Shown: positions 1-7,566 of the stretch, piece by piece
How the letters are laid out: each line of letters begins with the position of its first letter
Numbering within the stretch: position 1 is the first letter of the stretch
Origin: Saprospiraceae bacterium
Lineage (GTDB): Bacteria > Bacteroidota > Bacteroidia > Chitinophagales > Saprospiraceae
DNA: 64,000 bases
Direction of reading: 5' to 3'
NCBI GenBank assembly: GCA_016712145.1
Contig: JADJRO010000001.1
Coordinates: 2,046,501 to 2,110,500, forward strand
Made by a program: the position numbers and the translations under genes
Notes under the pieces: generated by a model
What the model saw: only the letters and a program-made list of their open reading frames with translations
What the model was told of the DNA's origin: nothing
Databases searched by the model: none

Positions 1-520
1 GGTTTTCATCTAAAACCGATTCATCTATATGCATACAGACCACATTGCAGATGATTAAATGACCTGCACCACCTTGGTCTCCCAGTGTTAAAATATCTGT
101 GACGCGGCATTCCATGTTAACTGGTGATTCCTTTACTAAGGGTGGTTTTACTTGTGAAGCTGGCACTGGAGTCAATCCCGTTTGTTCAAATTCACTGATG
201 CCATTTGGAAAATCAACTGAACAAACCATCATTTGGCGAACGATGGGATATGAAACTACATTGACCACACATTCTTTGGATGCCATAATATTGTGTAAGG
301 TGTCTTTGGTCGTATTGTTTTCAACCCGACGGTTTGAAGAAAAAACCAAAATGGGTGGATTGCTGCTAAAGGCATTAAAAAAACTGTAAGGTGCCAGATT
401 GACACGTCCTTCAGGATCTATGGTGCTCACAAATGCAATCGGTCGCGGTGCTACTGCCCCTAACAAATATTGATGTAAATCTGGAGTGGGCAAGGTCCCT
501 GGTGTTATAATTCGCTTCAT
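1..520 (-). CDS. Flavin reductase-like FMN-binding protein, 3' end cut by window edge
   Basis: The minus strand is open from an ATG at 518-520 to the window edge, so the C-terminus is missing. The translation begins MKRIITPGTLPTPDLHQYLL and continues with GAVAPRPIAFVSTIDPEGRVN, the hallmark of the flavin reductase-like (DIM6/NTAB, split-barrel) family. NLAPYSFFNAFSSNPP and SNRRVENNTTKDTLHNI follow, where the family contacts FMN. Members bind FMN and reduce flavin or flavin-dependent substrates in the cytoplasm; the exact substrate cannot be told here. It is divergent from the thioredoxin-like gene, 74 bp away start to start. Family assignment is firm; function is generic. Confidence 0.85.
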   Translation of the reverse strand, partial: MKRIITPGTLPTPDLHQYLLGAVAPRPIAFVSTIDPEGRVNLAPYSFFNAFSSNPPILVFSSNRRVENNTTKDTLHNIMASKECVVNVVSYPIVRQMMVCSVDFPNGISEFEQTGLTPVPASQVKPPLVKESPVNMECRVTDILTLGDQGGAGHLIICNVVCMHIDESVLDEN

Positions 521-594
521 AAATGGATTTAATTGATTGCCCGTGATTTGTCGGACCTCAAAATTAAGTAATATTGCAGCCTCTTATACTTATT

Positions 595-1119
595 ATGCAG
601 AAATACCTCTTAGGCCTTAGCGGCATTTTATTTTTTTCTTACCTGATTTATTATTTTTTTTTCAATACCATGCTGGTATTGGGACAGCAAGCCCCCAATT
701 TTGAAGTTGAAAATTTGCGGAAAAATAAAATCAATTTAGATAGTTTTAAAGGGCAGTATGTTTTAATAGATTTTTGGGGTTCCTGGTGCGCTCCTTGTCG
801 TCAGGAAAATAAAATCCTAACCATGATGTATGCCCACTATAGAGATCAAAAATTTAAAAAAGCAGAAGGAATTCAGTTTTTAAGCATTGCCTTTGACCAG
901 GATCCGGCTGCTGCTTTAAAAGCCATTGAAAACGATGGTTTGATCTGGCCTCATCATGTCATCGAACCCAACATGTTTGAAAGTCAATTGGCTAAAATTT
1001 ATAAGATTAAGTCAATTCCAGCAAAATACCTGATTGGACCTGACCAAATTATCATGTTGGCGGACCCCAGTATTCGTGAATTAGATGATTTTTTGGCGTT
1101 TCAAATACTAAAAAACTGA
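595..1119 (+). CDS. Membrane-anchored TlpA/ResA-like thioredoxin
   Basis: A 174-aa thioredoxin-fold protein. From the ATG at 595 there is a hydrophobic segment (about residues 2-24, LLGLSGILFFSYLIYYFFF) that should anchor it in the inner membrane. Next come the AhpC/TSA-like QAPNFEVENL strand and the redox motif WGSWCAPC (Cys65, Cys68). IKSIPAKYLI supplies the cis-proline. ResA/TlpA proteins reduce or isomerise disulfides in the periplasm, for example in cytochrome c maturation. The frame can be extended to a TTG at 574, but the ATG is preferred. It stands alone, 71 bp before grpE, so its partner is unknown. Confidence 0.85.
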   Translation: MQKYLLGLSGILFFSYLIYYFFFNTMLVLGQQAPNFEVENLRKNKINLDSFKGQYVLIDFWGSWCAPCRQENKILTMMYAHYRDQKFKKAEGIQFLSIAFDQDPAAALKAIENDGLIWPHHVIEPNMFESQLAKIYKIKSIPAKYLIGPDQIIMLADPSIRELDDFLAFQILKN

Positions 1120-1190
1120 CAAATTGACCTAATTTCAGTTGTGGCAGTATAATTGACCTTAGTCTTTCCAGTGAATCAGAATTTAATAGT

Positions 1191-1733
1191 ATGACAGAAG
1201 AGCAGCAAATACCCGAAAGTGAAGAGCTAACAAATGGATTGGAAACAGAGCAAACTGAAAAATCTACAGCAGAATCCGGACCGGACCCACTTGTTATTTT
1301 AAAAGCAGAATTGGCCGATCAGAAAGATAAATACATACGTTTATTTGCGGAATTTGACAATTACAAAAAGCGTACAATTAAAGAAAAAATAGATACCATT
1401 CGCAATGCATCCCAGGAATTAATCCAGGATTTATTGGTAGTATTGGATGATTTTGATCGGGCAAAGAAGTTATCAGAAACACAGGAAAACGAACAAATTT
1501 TTCCGGAAGGCATGCGATTGGTTCATCACAAATTATTGGGATTGTTACAATCCAAAGGTTTAGAAATTATGGATACCAACGGAAAAGATTTTGATCCGGA
1601 ATTTCATGAAGCAATTACTGAAATTCCCGGAACGGATGAAAGTCAAAAAGGAAAAATTTACGATACCCTTGAAAAAGGTTATTTATTAAATCATAAAATT
1701 ATTCGATTTGCAAAAGTAGTAGTTTGCAAGTAA
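1191..1733 (+). CDS. grpE: GrpE nucleotide exchange factor
   Basis: 180 aa, the normal size. The first 30 residues are acidic and probably disordered. A long coiled-coil helix follows (about 33-90, KAELADQKDKYIRLFAEFDNYKKRT). The C-terminal beta-domain carries FDPEFHEAITEIP and ends HKIIRFAKVVV, as in the GrpE family. GrpE is the thermosensing exchange factor that releases ADP from DnaK. It lies 27 bp before dnaJ on the same strand, the common grpE-dnaJ pairing, so the two are probably co-transcribed; dnaK is not in the window. I see no CIRCE operator upstream. Confidence 0.97.
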   Translation: MTEEQQIPESEELTNGLETEQTEKSTAESGPDPLVILKAELADQKDKYIRLFAEFDNYKKRTIKEKIDTIRNASQELIQDLLVVLDDFDRAKKLSETQENEQIFPEGMRLVHHKLLGLLQSKGLEIMDTNGKDFDPEFHEAITEIPGTDESQKGKIYDTLEKGYLLNHKIIRFAKVVVCK

Positions 1734-1760
1734 GCGGATTTTCAAATTTGGAATTACGAA

Positions 1761-2927
1761 ATGGCAAAAAGAGATTTTTACGAAATATTGGGAGTAAGCA
1801 AAGGAGCTGATGCGGATGCAATAAAAAAAGCTTATCGTAAAGTAGCAATGCAATTTCATCCCGATCGAAATCCAGGGGATAAAGCAGCAGAAGAAAAATT
1901 TAAAGAAGCTGCAGAAGCTTATGAAATATTGAGCGATGCTGACAAAAAAGCACGCTATGATCGTTATGGACATGCAGGAGTTGACCCAAATGCTGGATTT
2001 GGAGGCAATGGAGGAAATGGCATGACCATGGATGATATTTTTAGTCATTTCGGAGATATTTTTGGAGATTCCGGTTCGCCATTTGAATCATTTTTTGGAG
2101 GACGCAGCGGAGGAGGTGGCAGAGCTCAAGGAGGTTCAAAAGGAAGCAATCTTCGGATCAAAGTCAGTATGACTTTAGAAGAAATTGCAAGCGGGATCAC
2201 CAAGAAAATAAAAGTAAAAAAACAAGTCAATTGTAAAACCTGTAATGGTTCAGGTGCTAAAGATGCTAAATCTGTCAAAACCTGCAGTTCTTGTAATGGC
2301 CAAGGGTATGTACGACAAGTAAAAAATACCTTTCTGGGTCAAATGCAAACCACGACCACTTGTCCTACATGCAACGGTACCGGTCAAATGATATCTGCGG
2401 CATGTACTGCATGCAGGGGATCTGGAATGGAAGTAGGTGAAGAAACCATTGACATCCAAATTCCGGCTGGTGTAGAAGATGGTATGCAATTGTCTTTGCG
2501 GGGTAAAGGCAATGCAGGAAGTAAAGGAGGACCTGCTGGTGATTTATTAATAAGCATCGAGCAAAAGCCTCATGAACATTTTAGTCGTGAAGGAAACAAC
2601 ATCCATTACGATTTGTATTTAAATTTTGCTGATGCAGCCTTGGGTTGCCAGATGGAAGTACCCACGCTCCAAAGTGCTGCAAAAATCAAGGTTCCGGCGG
2701 GAACCCAAGCCGGCAAGATTTTCAGACTCAAGGATCTGGGACTCCCATCCGTACAATCCTACGAAAAAGGAGACGAACTGATTCACATTACCATTTGGAC
2801 TCCAAAGGATCTTACTTCAGAAGAAAAATCCATCCTCGAAAAACTCCGCAGCCATCCAAACTTTAAACCGCATCCTGGTAAAGACGAAAAAAGTTTTTAC
2901 GAACGAATGAAAGAGTATTTCAGTTAG
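1761..2927 (+). CDS. dnaJ: Chaperone DnaJ (Hsp40, class A)
   Basis: 388 aa with the full class A layout. The J-domain (1-70) has the HPD motif at 33-35 for stimulating DnaK ATPase. A Gly/Phe-rich linker follows (about 75-125). The zinc domain starts at Cys158 with four repeats: CKTCNGSG, CSSCNGQG, CPTCNGTG and CTACRGSG. The C-terminal substrate-binding domains follow, containing IPAGVEDGMQLSLRGKGNAG. It delivers unfolded clients to DnaK together with the upstream GrpE. No lesion or unusual residue is seen. Confidence 0.98.
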   Translation: MAKRDFYEILGVSKGADADAIKKAYRKVAMQFHPDRNPGDKAAEEKFKEAAEAYEILSDADKKARYDRYGHAGVDPNAGFGGNGGNGMTMDDIFSHFGDIFGDSGSPFESFFGGRSGGGGRAQGGSKGSNLRIKVSMTLEEIASGITKKIKVKKQVNCKTCNGSGAKDAKSVKTCSSCNGQGYVRQVKNTFLGQMQTTTTCPTCNGTGQMISAACTACRGSGMEVGEETIDIQIPAGVEDGMQLSLRGKGNAGSKGGPAGDLLISIEQKPHEHFSREGNNIHYDLYLNFADAALGCQMEVPTLQSAAKIKVPAGTQAGKIFRLKDLGLPSVQSYEKGDELIHITIWTPKDLTSEEKSILEKLRSHPNFKPHPGKDEKSFYERMKEYFS

Positions 2928-2969
2928 TGATCCAAATCATGTATCATAGATCGTTCCATTTTTTTAAAT

Positions 2970-3428
2970 ATGCATTTTTTTCAATTGCTTGCAATTCTTA
3001 GCTTATTTTCTGCATGCAATCAATCTGTGATTTATAAAAATGAAATCCAGATTGAAAATAATGAATGGGACAGTACTCAAATTTTAACATTCAACTGGCA
3101 GGTCCAGGATACTGCAAGTTGGTATCAATTAAATCTTACATTAAAACATTCCATTGAAATGGAATATCAAAACCTGTATGTAAAAAGTACAACGGGATTT
3201 CCGGATCAAAGCCAAAAAGAACAAATTATCAGTTTGGAATTGTTTGACAATTCCGGCAAACCAACCGGGCACTGTTCTGGTACAAAATGCAATACTGAAA
3301 TTAGTTTACTTCAAAGATTTAAATTTCCATTTATTGGAAATTATCAAATTTCACTCAGTCAATATGGAAGAGATCAATCTGTTAAAGGAATTTCATCTTT
3401 TGAATTAGAAGTTTCTAAAAGTAAATAG
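2970..3428 (+). CDS. gldH: Gliding motility lipoprotein GldH
   Basis: 152 aa. The N-terminus is a lipoprotein signal with lipobox LFSAC, giving a lipidated Cys about residue 16. The body carries GldH family signatures: NLYVKSTTGFPDQSQ, a LELFDNSGKPTGHC stretch and the C-terminal sequence YGRDQSVKGISSFELEV. In Flavobacterium johnsoniae GldH is an outer-membrane-associated lipoprotein needed for gliding and linked to the type IX system. It lies 42 bp after dnaJ. Its presence fits the type IX cargo proteins further along the window. Whether this organism actually glides cannot be told. Confidence 0.85.
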   Translation: MHFFQLLAILSLFSACNQSVIYKNEIQIENNEWDSTQILTFNWQVQDTASWYQLNLTLKHSIEMEYQNLYVKSTTGFPDQSQKEQIISLELFDNSGKPTGHCSGTKCNTEISLLQRFKFPFIGNYQISLSQYGRDQSVKGISSFELEVSKSK

Positions 3429-3939
3429 AAATTTTAAATAACAACAGTTACTTCCATACCCAATCAATCATCTTAAATACAAATTTATTTGTGACTCTGA
3501 TTGAATTTAATAGATTGTTTAAATTCCTATTTAAACCCAAATTTTCACTAAAATTCTATTACAATACGAAATTCCCTCAAACGCAATCAATACGCATGTT
3601 TTTATCCTCAACATTCTAATTTCGATGCCTGCGGTAAAAATATTCTTTGAGCAATGATTTTATCAGACTTTTAATTCTCAACCGAAACTTAAATAAAAAT
3701 CTCGGTTTACACTCCAATTTTTGATTAGAATTCAATGCATGATTTTAAATAGCCAAACCAGCCTATTCCAAGCACTTAAAACAAAGAATACATTCTGAAA
3801 TTTAAAACTCAATGCTTTAAAACTACATTTCTGTACAATTTACGTTATAGGAATCCACTTTGTATATTGATTGTAACCCAGAATAAAGAAACATAGTAAA
3901 CTATGTTTCTTCATTCCAGAACAAATTACAATTAATGGA
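3429..3939. other. Gene-free 511-bp spacer between convergent gldH and ssb
   Basis: Very AT-rich, with no credible reading frame on either strand. It holds only small inverted repeats: GAATTTAA/TTAAATTC at 3503-3526, AACCGA/TCGGTT at 3680-3707, and the strong hairpin listed separately at the ssb end. No tRNA, repeat family or gene remnant was recognised. Confidence 0.6.
3886..3911 (-). terminator. Hairpin terminator downstream of ssb
   Basis: A perfect 11-bp stem, AAGAAACATAG paired with CTATGTTTCTT, with a TAAA loop, lies 28 bp beyond the ssb stop codon. Flanking GAAT/ATTC can extend the stem after a small bulge. A U-tract is not obvious on the minus strand, so termination strength is uncertain, but position and symmetry fit a terminator serving ssb and possibly gldH from the other side. 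Confidence 0.6.
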
Positions 3940-4284
3940 TCAGGCCGTTGGTTTTTTACCTAACATCAGCATTTCTGCCATTACAATTTCAGTAAAGTAC
4001 TTTTTCTCTCCATCCTTAGCTTCATAAGATCTGGAAGTTAATTTACCCTCCAATGCAATTTCGCTTCCTTTGCTGAGATATTCTTCTACCAGTTCGGCCG
4101 ATTTACCCCAGGCTACAATATTGTGCCATTGGGTATCGGTTACTTTCTTACCGTCTTTATCGATATACGTATCATTGGTAGCTATAGAAAAACGAGCTAC
4201 TTTATTTCCCTTTTCCAGGGATTTTACTTCCGGGTTAGAACCCAGATTTCCAATCAGCCGTACGCTGTTTCTTAGGTTGTTCAT
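3940..4284 (-). CDS. ssb: Short single-stranded DNA-binding protein (OB fold, no acidic tail)
   Basis: 114 aa. It opens MNNLRNSVRLIGNLGSNPEV and contains VARFSIATNDTY, DTQWHNIVAWGKSAE and the strand YLSKGSEIALEGKL, all typical of the bacterial SSB OB fold. It ends LMLGKKPTA with no glycine-rich linker and no acidic DDLPF-like tip, the part that recruits repair and replication partners in canonical SSB. Bacteroidota often encode such a short paralogue, so a second, full-length ssb may exist elsewhere. It is monocistronic, with a hairpin downstream. Confidence 0.92.
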   Translation of the reverse strand: MNNLRNSVRLIGNLGSNPEVKSLEKGNKVARFSIATNDTYIDKDGKKVTDTQWHNIVAWGKSAELVEEYLSKGSEIALEGKLTSRSYEAKDGEKKYFTEIVMAEMLMLGKKPTA

Positions 4285-4415
4285 AGTTGAATTTTTTTGA
4301 TAATAATTAAAAATAAGTTTGGTCCGGTACCGAATGTAAAATTGTGAAGTCTAATTTAGTCATGCAGCGTAATAAACATTTAATTCCGAAAATACCCGAT
4401 TACAATCGGATAAAA

Positions 4416-4446
4416 TTGTTTGGATTAAATAGAACCAGTATATTTG
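4416..4446 (+). promoter_or_regulatory. Bacteroidota-type promoter for the zinc-ribbon gene
   Basis: A TTG at 4416-4418 is followed after 20 bp by TATATTTG at 4439-4446. This matches the Bacteroidota consensus (-33 TTG, about 19-21 bp spacing, -7 TAnnTTTG). Transcription should start near 4453, about 10 nt before the ATG at 4463, leaving almost no leader. Confidence 0.6.
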
Positions 4447-4462
4447 TTTTAAATAAACACCT

Positions 4463-4849
4463 ATGAGCACACCGAGATCCTGTCTCCAATGTGGAGCCAT
4501 TTTATTGGGACGACCCGATAAAAAATTTTGCGATGACCATTGTCGCAGTAGTTTTAATAACCACCAGTACGCCCAAATGCTACAGTCCGTTCGACACATC
4601 AATCGCATCCTCATAAAAAATCGCAAAATCCTGGAAGCCTTGTTTTTAATGTATGGTTCGATTAAACTAAAAAAAGAGCAATTAGCCGAACTTGGATTTA
4701 ATTTTAATTACTTCACACAAATCAAACGCGTGCGGGGTATGCACAATTATTTTGTATGCTATGACTTTGCGTACCTTTGTACAAATGAGGACGACGTTCA
4801 AATTAAAAATTTGCTGCTTCGAAAATTAAAATTGCATGCATCATTTTAA
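4463..4849 (+). CDS. Small zinc-ribbon protein of unknown function
   Basis: 128 aa. The N-terminus CLQCGAILLGRPDKKFCDDHCR holds two CxxC/CxxxC pairs (Cys8, Cys11, Cys27, Cys31) spaced like a treble-clef or zinc ribbon, so it should bind one zinc ion. The rest is basic and helical, ending in a short wing-like region (YFTQIKRVRGMHNYFVCYDFAY). Such proteins occur across Bacteroidota as uncharacterised families; a nucleic-acid-binding role is a guess. Its last 14 bp overlap the OmdA gene, suggesting translational coupling. It has its own strong promoter. Confidence 0.7.
   Translation: MSTPRSCLQCGAILLGRPDKKFCDDHCRSSFNNHQYAQMLQSVRHINRILIKNRKILEALFLMYGSIKLKKEQLAELGFNFNYFTQIKRVRGMHNYFVCYDFAYLCTNEDDVQIKNLLLRKLKLHASF
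4751..4779 (+). promoter_or_regulatory. Possible internal promoter for the OmdA-like gene
   Basis: TACCTTTG at 4772-4779 is a perfect -7 box, with a TTTG 17 bp upstream (4751-4754). It lies inside the zinc-ribbon coding sequence (encoding Tyr-Leu-Cys), about 57 bp before the next start codon. Spacing is slightly short and chance occurrence cannot be excluded. Confidence 0.3.
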
Positions 4850-5342
4850 AGCCCCCATCGAAAAATTTAAAAAACAAGGTGAAAAAACCGGATGGACCTA
4901 TATTGACATTCCACAAGCGGTTGCAGAAAAAATAAATCCGGGAGTTCGCAAATCGTTTCGCATTAAAGGTACGTTAGACCAGTTTGCATTTGAAGGATAT
5001 AATATACTCCCAATGGGGGAAGGAAATTTTATTCTGCCCCTCAATAACCACATTCGCAAAGCCATACGAAAAAAACAGGGTGACGTAATTTCCGTTAGCA
5101 TCGAATACGATCCAACTGAATACACCTTGAATGCTGATTTTCAGGAATGCCTTGAAATCGAACCCGCTGCCGCTGTTTTTTTTAAAACACTGACCCGAGC
5201 CCATCAAAATTATTTTAGCAAATGGATCGAAAGTGCAAAAACATCCAACACCCGTCAACAACGAATTGCCGAAGCCATCAATGCCCTACGCCAAAAACAA
5301 GCTTATCCAGAAATGATGCGTGCCAGGAAAAAGGAATTGTAA
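4836..5342 (+). CDS. DUF1905 plus YdeI/OmpD-associated (OmdA) domain protein
   Basis: 168 aa, no signal peptide, so cytoplasmic. Residues about 1-90 (TGWTYIDIPQAVAEKI, RIKGTLDQFAFEGYNILPMGEGNFILPLNNHIRKAI) match DUF1905, a small beta-barrel domain. Residues about 105-165 (LEIEPAAAVFFKTLTRAHQNYFSKWIESAKTSNTRQQRI) match the YdeI/OmdA helical domain (bacteriocin-protection or OmpD-associated family). The two are often fused. Biochemical function is not established. It overlaps the zinc-ribbon gene by 14 bp. Confidence 0.85.
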   Translation: MHHFKAPIEKFKKQGEKTGWTYIDIPQAVAEKINPGVRKSFRIKGTLDQFAFEGYNILPMGEGNFILPLNNHIRKAIRKKQGDVISVSIEYDPTEYTLNADFQECLEIEPAAAVFFKTLTRAHQNYFSKWIESAKTSNTRQQRIAEAINALRQKQAYPEMMRARKKEL

Positions 5343-5556
5343 ATTGCGAAATTGACTTTAAAACAAAAATTTAAAAAGCAATTCGCCCTATAAATAGTCA
5401 ACACTTCCTTTTGCAATCCAAATGTTTTATAAAGTCTTAGTTGATATTAAAAAACACACTTATATTTCGTCCCATGAGTAGTCGGGATGTACTTTACGCT
5501 CCCATAATTCGTCTCGCAAGTACGCGGAATGTATGCTAAGCTACTATAATTCTTAA

Positions 5557-6312
5557 TTAATAAACATGCTGTCCACCATTGATCGCATAATTCGCTCCTG
5601 TAATGTAAGCGGATTTTTCAGATGCAAGAAATGAAACCAGATGTGCAATTTCTTCGGTACCGCCCAATCTACCCATGGGGATTTGTTCGACAATTTTATT
5701 GCGGACTTCTTCTCGCACGGCCATCACCATATCCGTGGCAATGTAACCCGGTGAAATGGTATTGACAGTAATCCCCTTTTTTGCAACTTCCATAGCTAGC
5801 GATTTTGTAAATCCATGCATCCCTGCTTTAGCAGCTGAATAATTTGTTTGTCCAAATTGTCCGCGTTGTCCGTTGACTGAAGAAATATTTATAATCCTTC
5901 CATACCCTTTGGCTATCATATCTTCAATGACATGGCGCACACAATAAAACGCACTGTTTAAATTTGTATTAATTACTTCCTGCCATTGACTCAATTGCAT
6001 TTTCCAAATTGGGGTATCCCGGGTAATCCCAGCATTATTGATTAATACGGCAACCGGTCCGTATTGTTCTTTTATTGAGCGTACCATATCCCCCACTTCA
6101 TCAAAAGAGGTTACATCCCCTTTGACCATTGCACAATCATAACCTAATGCAAAATTCTTATCATGCCATCGGGATGCAGTTTCTTCATTCCGGTAATTGG
6201 CTACTACAAAAAAACCATCATCCAATAATTTTTGACACATGGCCGTACCCAATCCTCCGGTTGCTCCAGTGACCAGAGCGATGTTTTTATCTTTTACTTC
6301 TTTAAAACTCAT
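5557..6312 (-). CDS. phaB: Acetoacetyl-CoA reductase-like short-chain dehydrogenase
   Basis: 251 aa, classical SDR. The NADPH-binding TGATGGLGTAM is near residue 15, NNAG follows, and the catalytic residues are Ser144/145, Tyr158 and Lys162 (TNYSAAKAGMHGFTKSLAME). VNGQRGQFGQTNYSAAKAGMHG and VNTISPGYIATDMV are typical of PhaB, which reduces acetoacetyl-CoA to (R)-3-hydroxybutyryl-CoA for polyhydroxyalkanoate, rather than of FabG. No phaA or phaC is in the window, so a storage role is inferred from sequence only. A fatty-acid FabG role is the alternative. Confidence 0.8.
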   Translation of the reverse strand: MSFKEVKDKNIALVTGATGGLGTAMCQKLLDDGFFVVANYRNEETASRWHDKNFALGYDCAMVKGDVTSFDEVGDMVRSIKEQYGPVAVLINNAGITRDTPIWKMQLSQWQEVINTNLNSAFYCVRHVIEDMIAKGYGRIINISSVNGQRGQFGQTNYSAAKAGMHGFTKSLAMEVAKKGITVNTISPGYIATDMVMAVREEVRNKIVEQIPMGRLGGTEEIAHLVSFLASEKSAYITGANYAINGGQHVY

Positions 6313-6416
6313 ACTTAAAATTTATGTGTAATTAAAAAATAGAATTGTTTTCTTCAATCCCAGAATAGTCCTTAGCAATCCGAAAAATCATTCATTCGAA
6401 AATAAATTTTATACTT

Positions 6417-7508
6417 TTATCCATTTGCTTCAATTTTCTCTAAAAGCGGATTGAGTCGTTCTTCCAAACTCAGTGCTTCATCTATTTGTAAGTTACAGGA
6501 ATATTTATCAAGCTGCTTTATATCTTCCTTTAAATTTAATGCCTCTTGCTGTACAGAATAGTACAGTTTTTTATTCATCAACTCTTCAGACAAATATTCT
6601 TGTTCGGGCTGTCCAGGGGTTGGAATTAATATAGCCCGTGTCTGAATAACTGCTAAATCCAATAAGGTTGAATAACCTGAACGGCATATCAGCATTTTGG
6701 ATGAACACATAATTTCATTCAATTCCAAACCTTTAACTAACGATTTAATAATCAAATTTGGGTTTTGCTTTTGAACCAGTTCATCCAATCTAGGTCCATT
6801 TTGGGTGCCCCTTATTAAAATTGCTTTTTGATAGGGTATGTCTTTAAGTTGTTTCAGTATGATTTCTTCTAAGAAACTACGTTGTGGTTCTGGTCCCGAC
6901 AACATAAAAGTAAAGTCGTATATTTTTTCTAGTTCCAGTTTTTTAAATCGGCTTAATAAGCCTACAAAGTGTCTGTTTTTTCCACGGTATAAATGTGCCA
7001 ATTCACCTGAAAGATTTACCGGGCCTTCTACATCCGGGATCCAGAGTTGATCGAAGCGATCATAAAATAATTTCATCCAGGTATCACAACACCATTCAAT
7101 AAATTTAAATCCCAATGAAAAATGCAAGTGATGTGCAATGATGATGGAGCGTTTTCCAAATTGGAAAGCACCCAATCTTGCATCTGAAACAATGAGATCA
7201 ATTTGCTCCTGTTTACAAATTTTTCGGATGGCAAAGTGTTCTCTTAAAATCGCCCAATGCATTTGAAGCATTTGGTAGCCAATATTCAGATACATACTTT
7301 TGAATGGATATCGAATACCATAATCAGGCAATTCCAATACCTTGTGTTGTGGAAACTCCATGCGTAGCAAATCAGATCCAGCACCGGAGGAAGCCAGAAT
7401 GACCCGGTAATTTTTTTCAATAAAATAATGGATTACTGGTATTGTGCGGGTTACATGGCCTAAACCCCAATGTTGCGGACAAATTAATACCGTTTGGATG
7501 CTGGCCAT
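6417..7508 (-). CDS. MurG-like (GT28-type) glycosyltransferase
   Basis: 363 aa with two Rossmann halves. The N-terminal half opens with TVLICPQHWGLGHVTRTIPV, a glycine-rich loop like that of MurG and MGDG synthases. The C-terminal half holds MLSGPEPQRSFLEE and the donor-nucleotide region MLICRSGYSTLLDLAVIQTRAILIPTPGQPEQEYLSE, which closely resembles the GT28 C-terminal motif (GxxT, P-x-GQ-EQ). Such Bacteroidota proteins are uncharacterised; substrate is unknown. It lies between the PhaB-like gene and rng, on the same strand but with its own gaps. Confidence 0.75.
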   Translation of the reverse strand: MASIQTVLICPQHWGLGHVTRTIPVIHYFIEKNYRVILASSGAGSDLLRMEFPQHKVLELPDYGIRYPFKSMYLNIGYQMLQMHWAILREHFAIRKICKQEQIDLIVSDARLGAFQFGKRSIIIAHHLHFSLGFKFIEWCCDTWMKLFYDRFDQLWIPDVEGPVNLSGELAHLYRGKNRHFVGLLSRFKKLELEKIYDFTFMLSGPEPQRSFLEEIILKQLKDIPYQKAILIRGTQNGPRLDELVQKQNPNLIIKSLVKGLELNEIMCSSKMLICRSGYSTLLDLAVIQTRAILIPTPGQPEQEYLSEELMNKKLYYSVQQEALNLKEDIKQLDKYSCNLQIDEALSLEERLNPLLEKIEANG

Positions 7509-7566
7509 TTAGAAGGAATGAACTGTAAATATAGCAGGATCGAGTTGGAATCGTGTGAAAAGAGTA

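Noticed and set aside
99..389. Plus-strand open frame of 96 codons
   Set aside because: It is antisense to the flavin reductase-like gene, which has clear family motifs; the plus frame has no recognisable protein.
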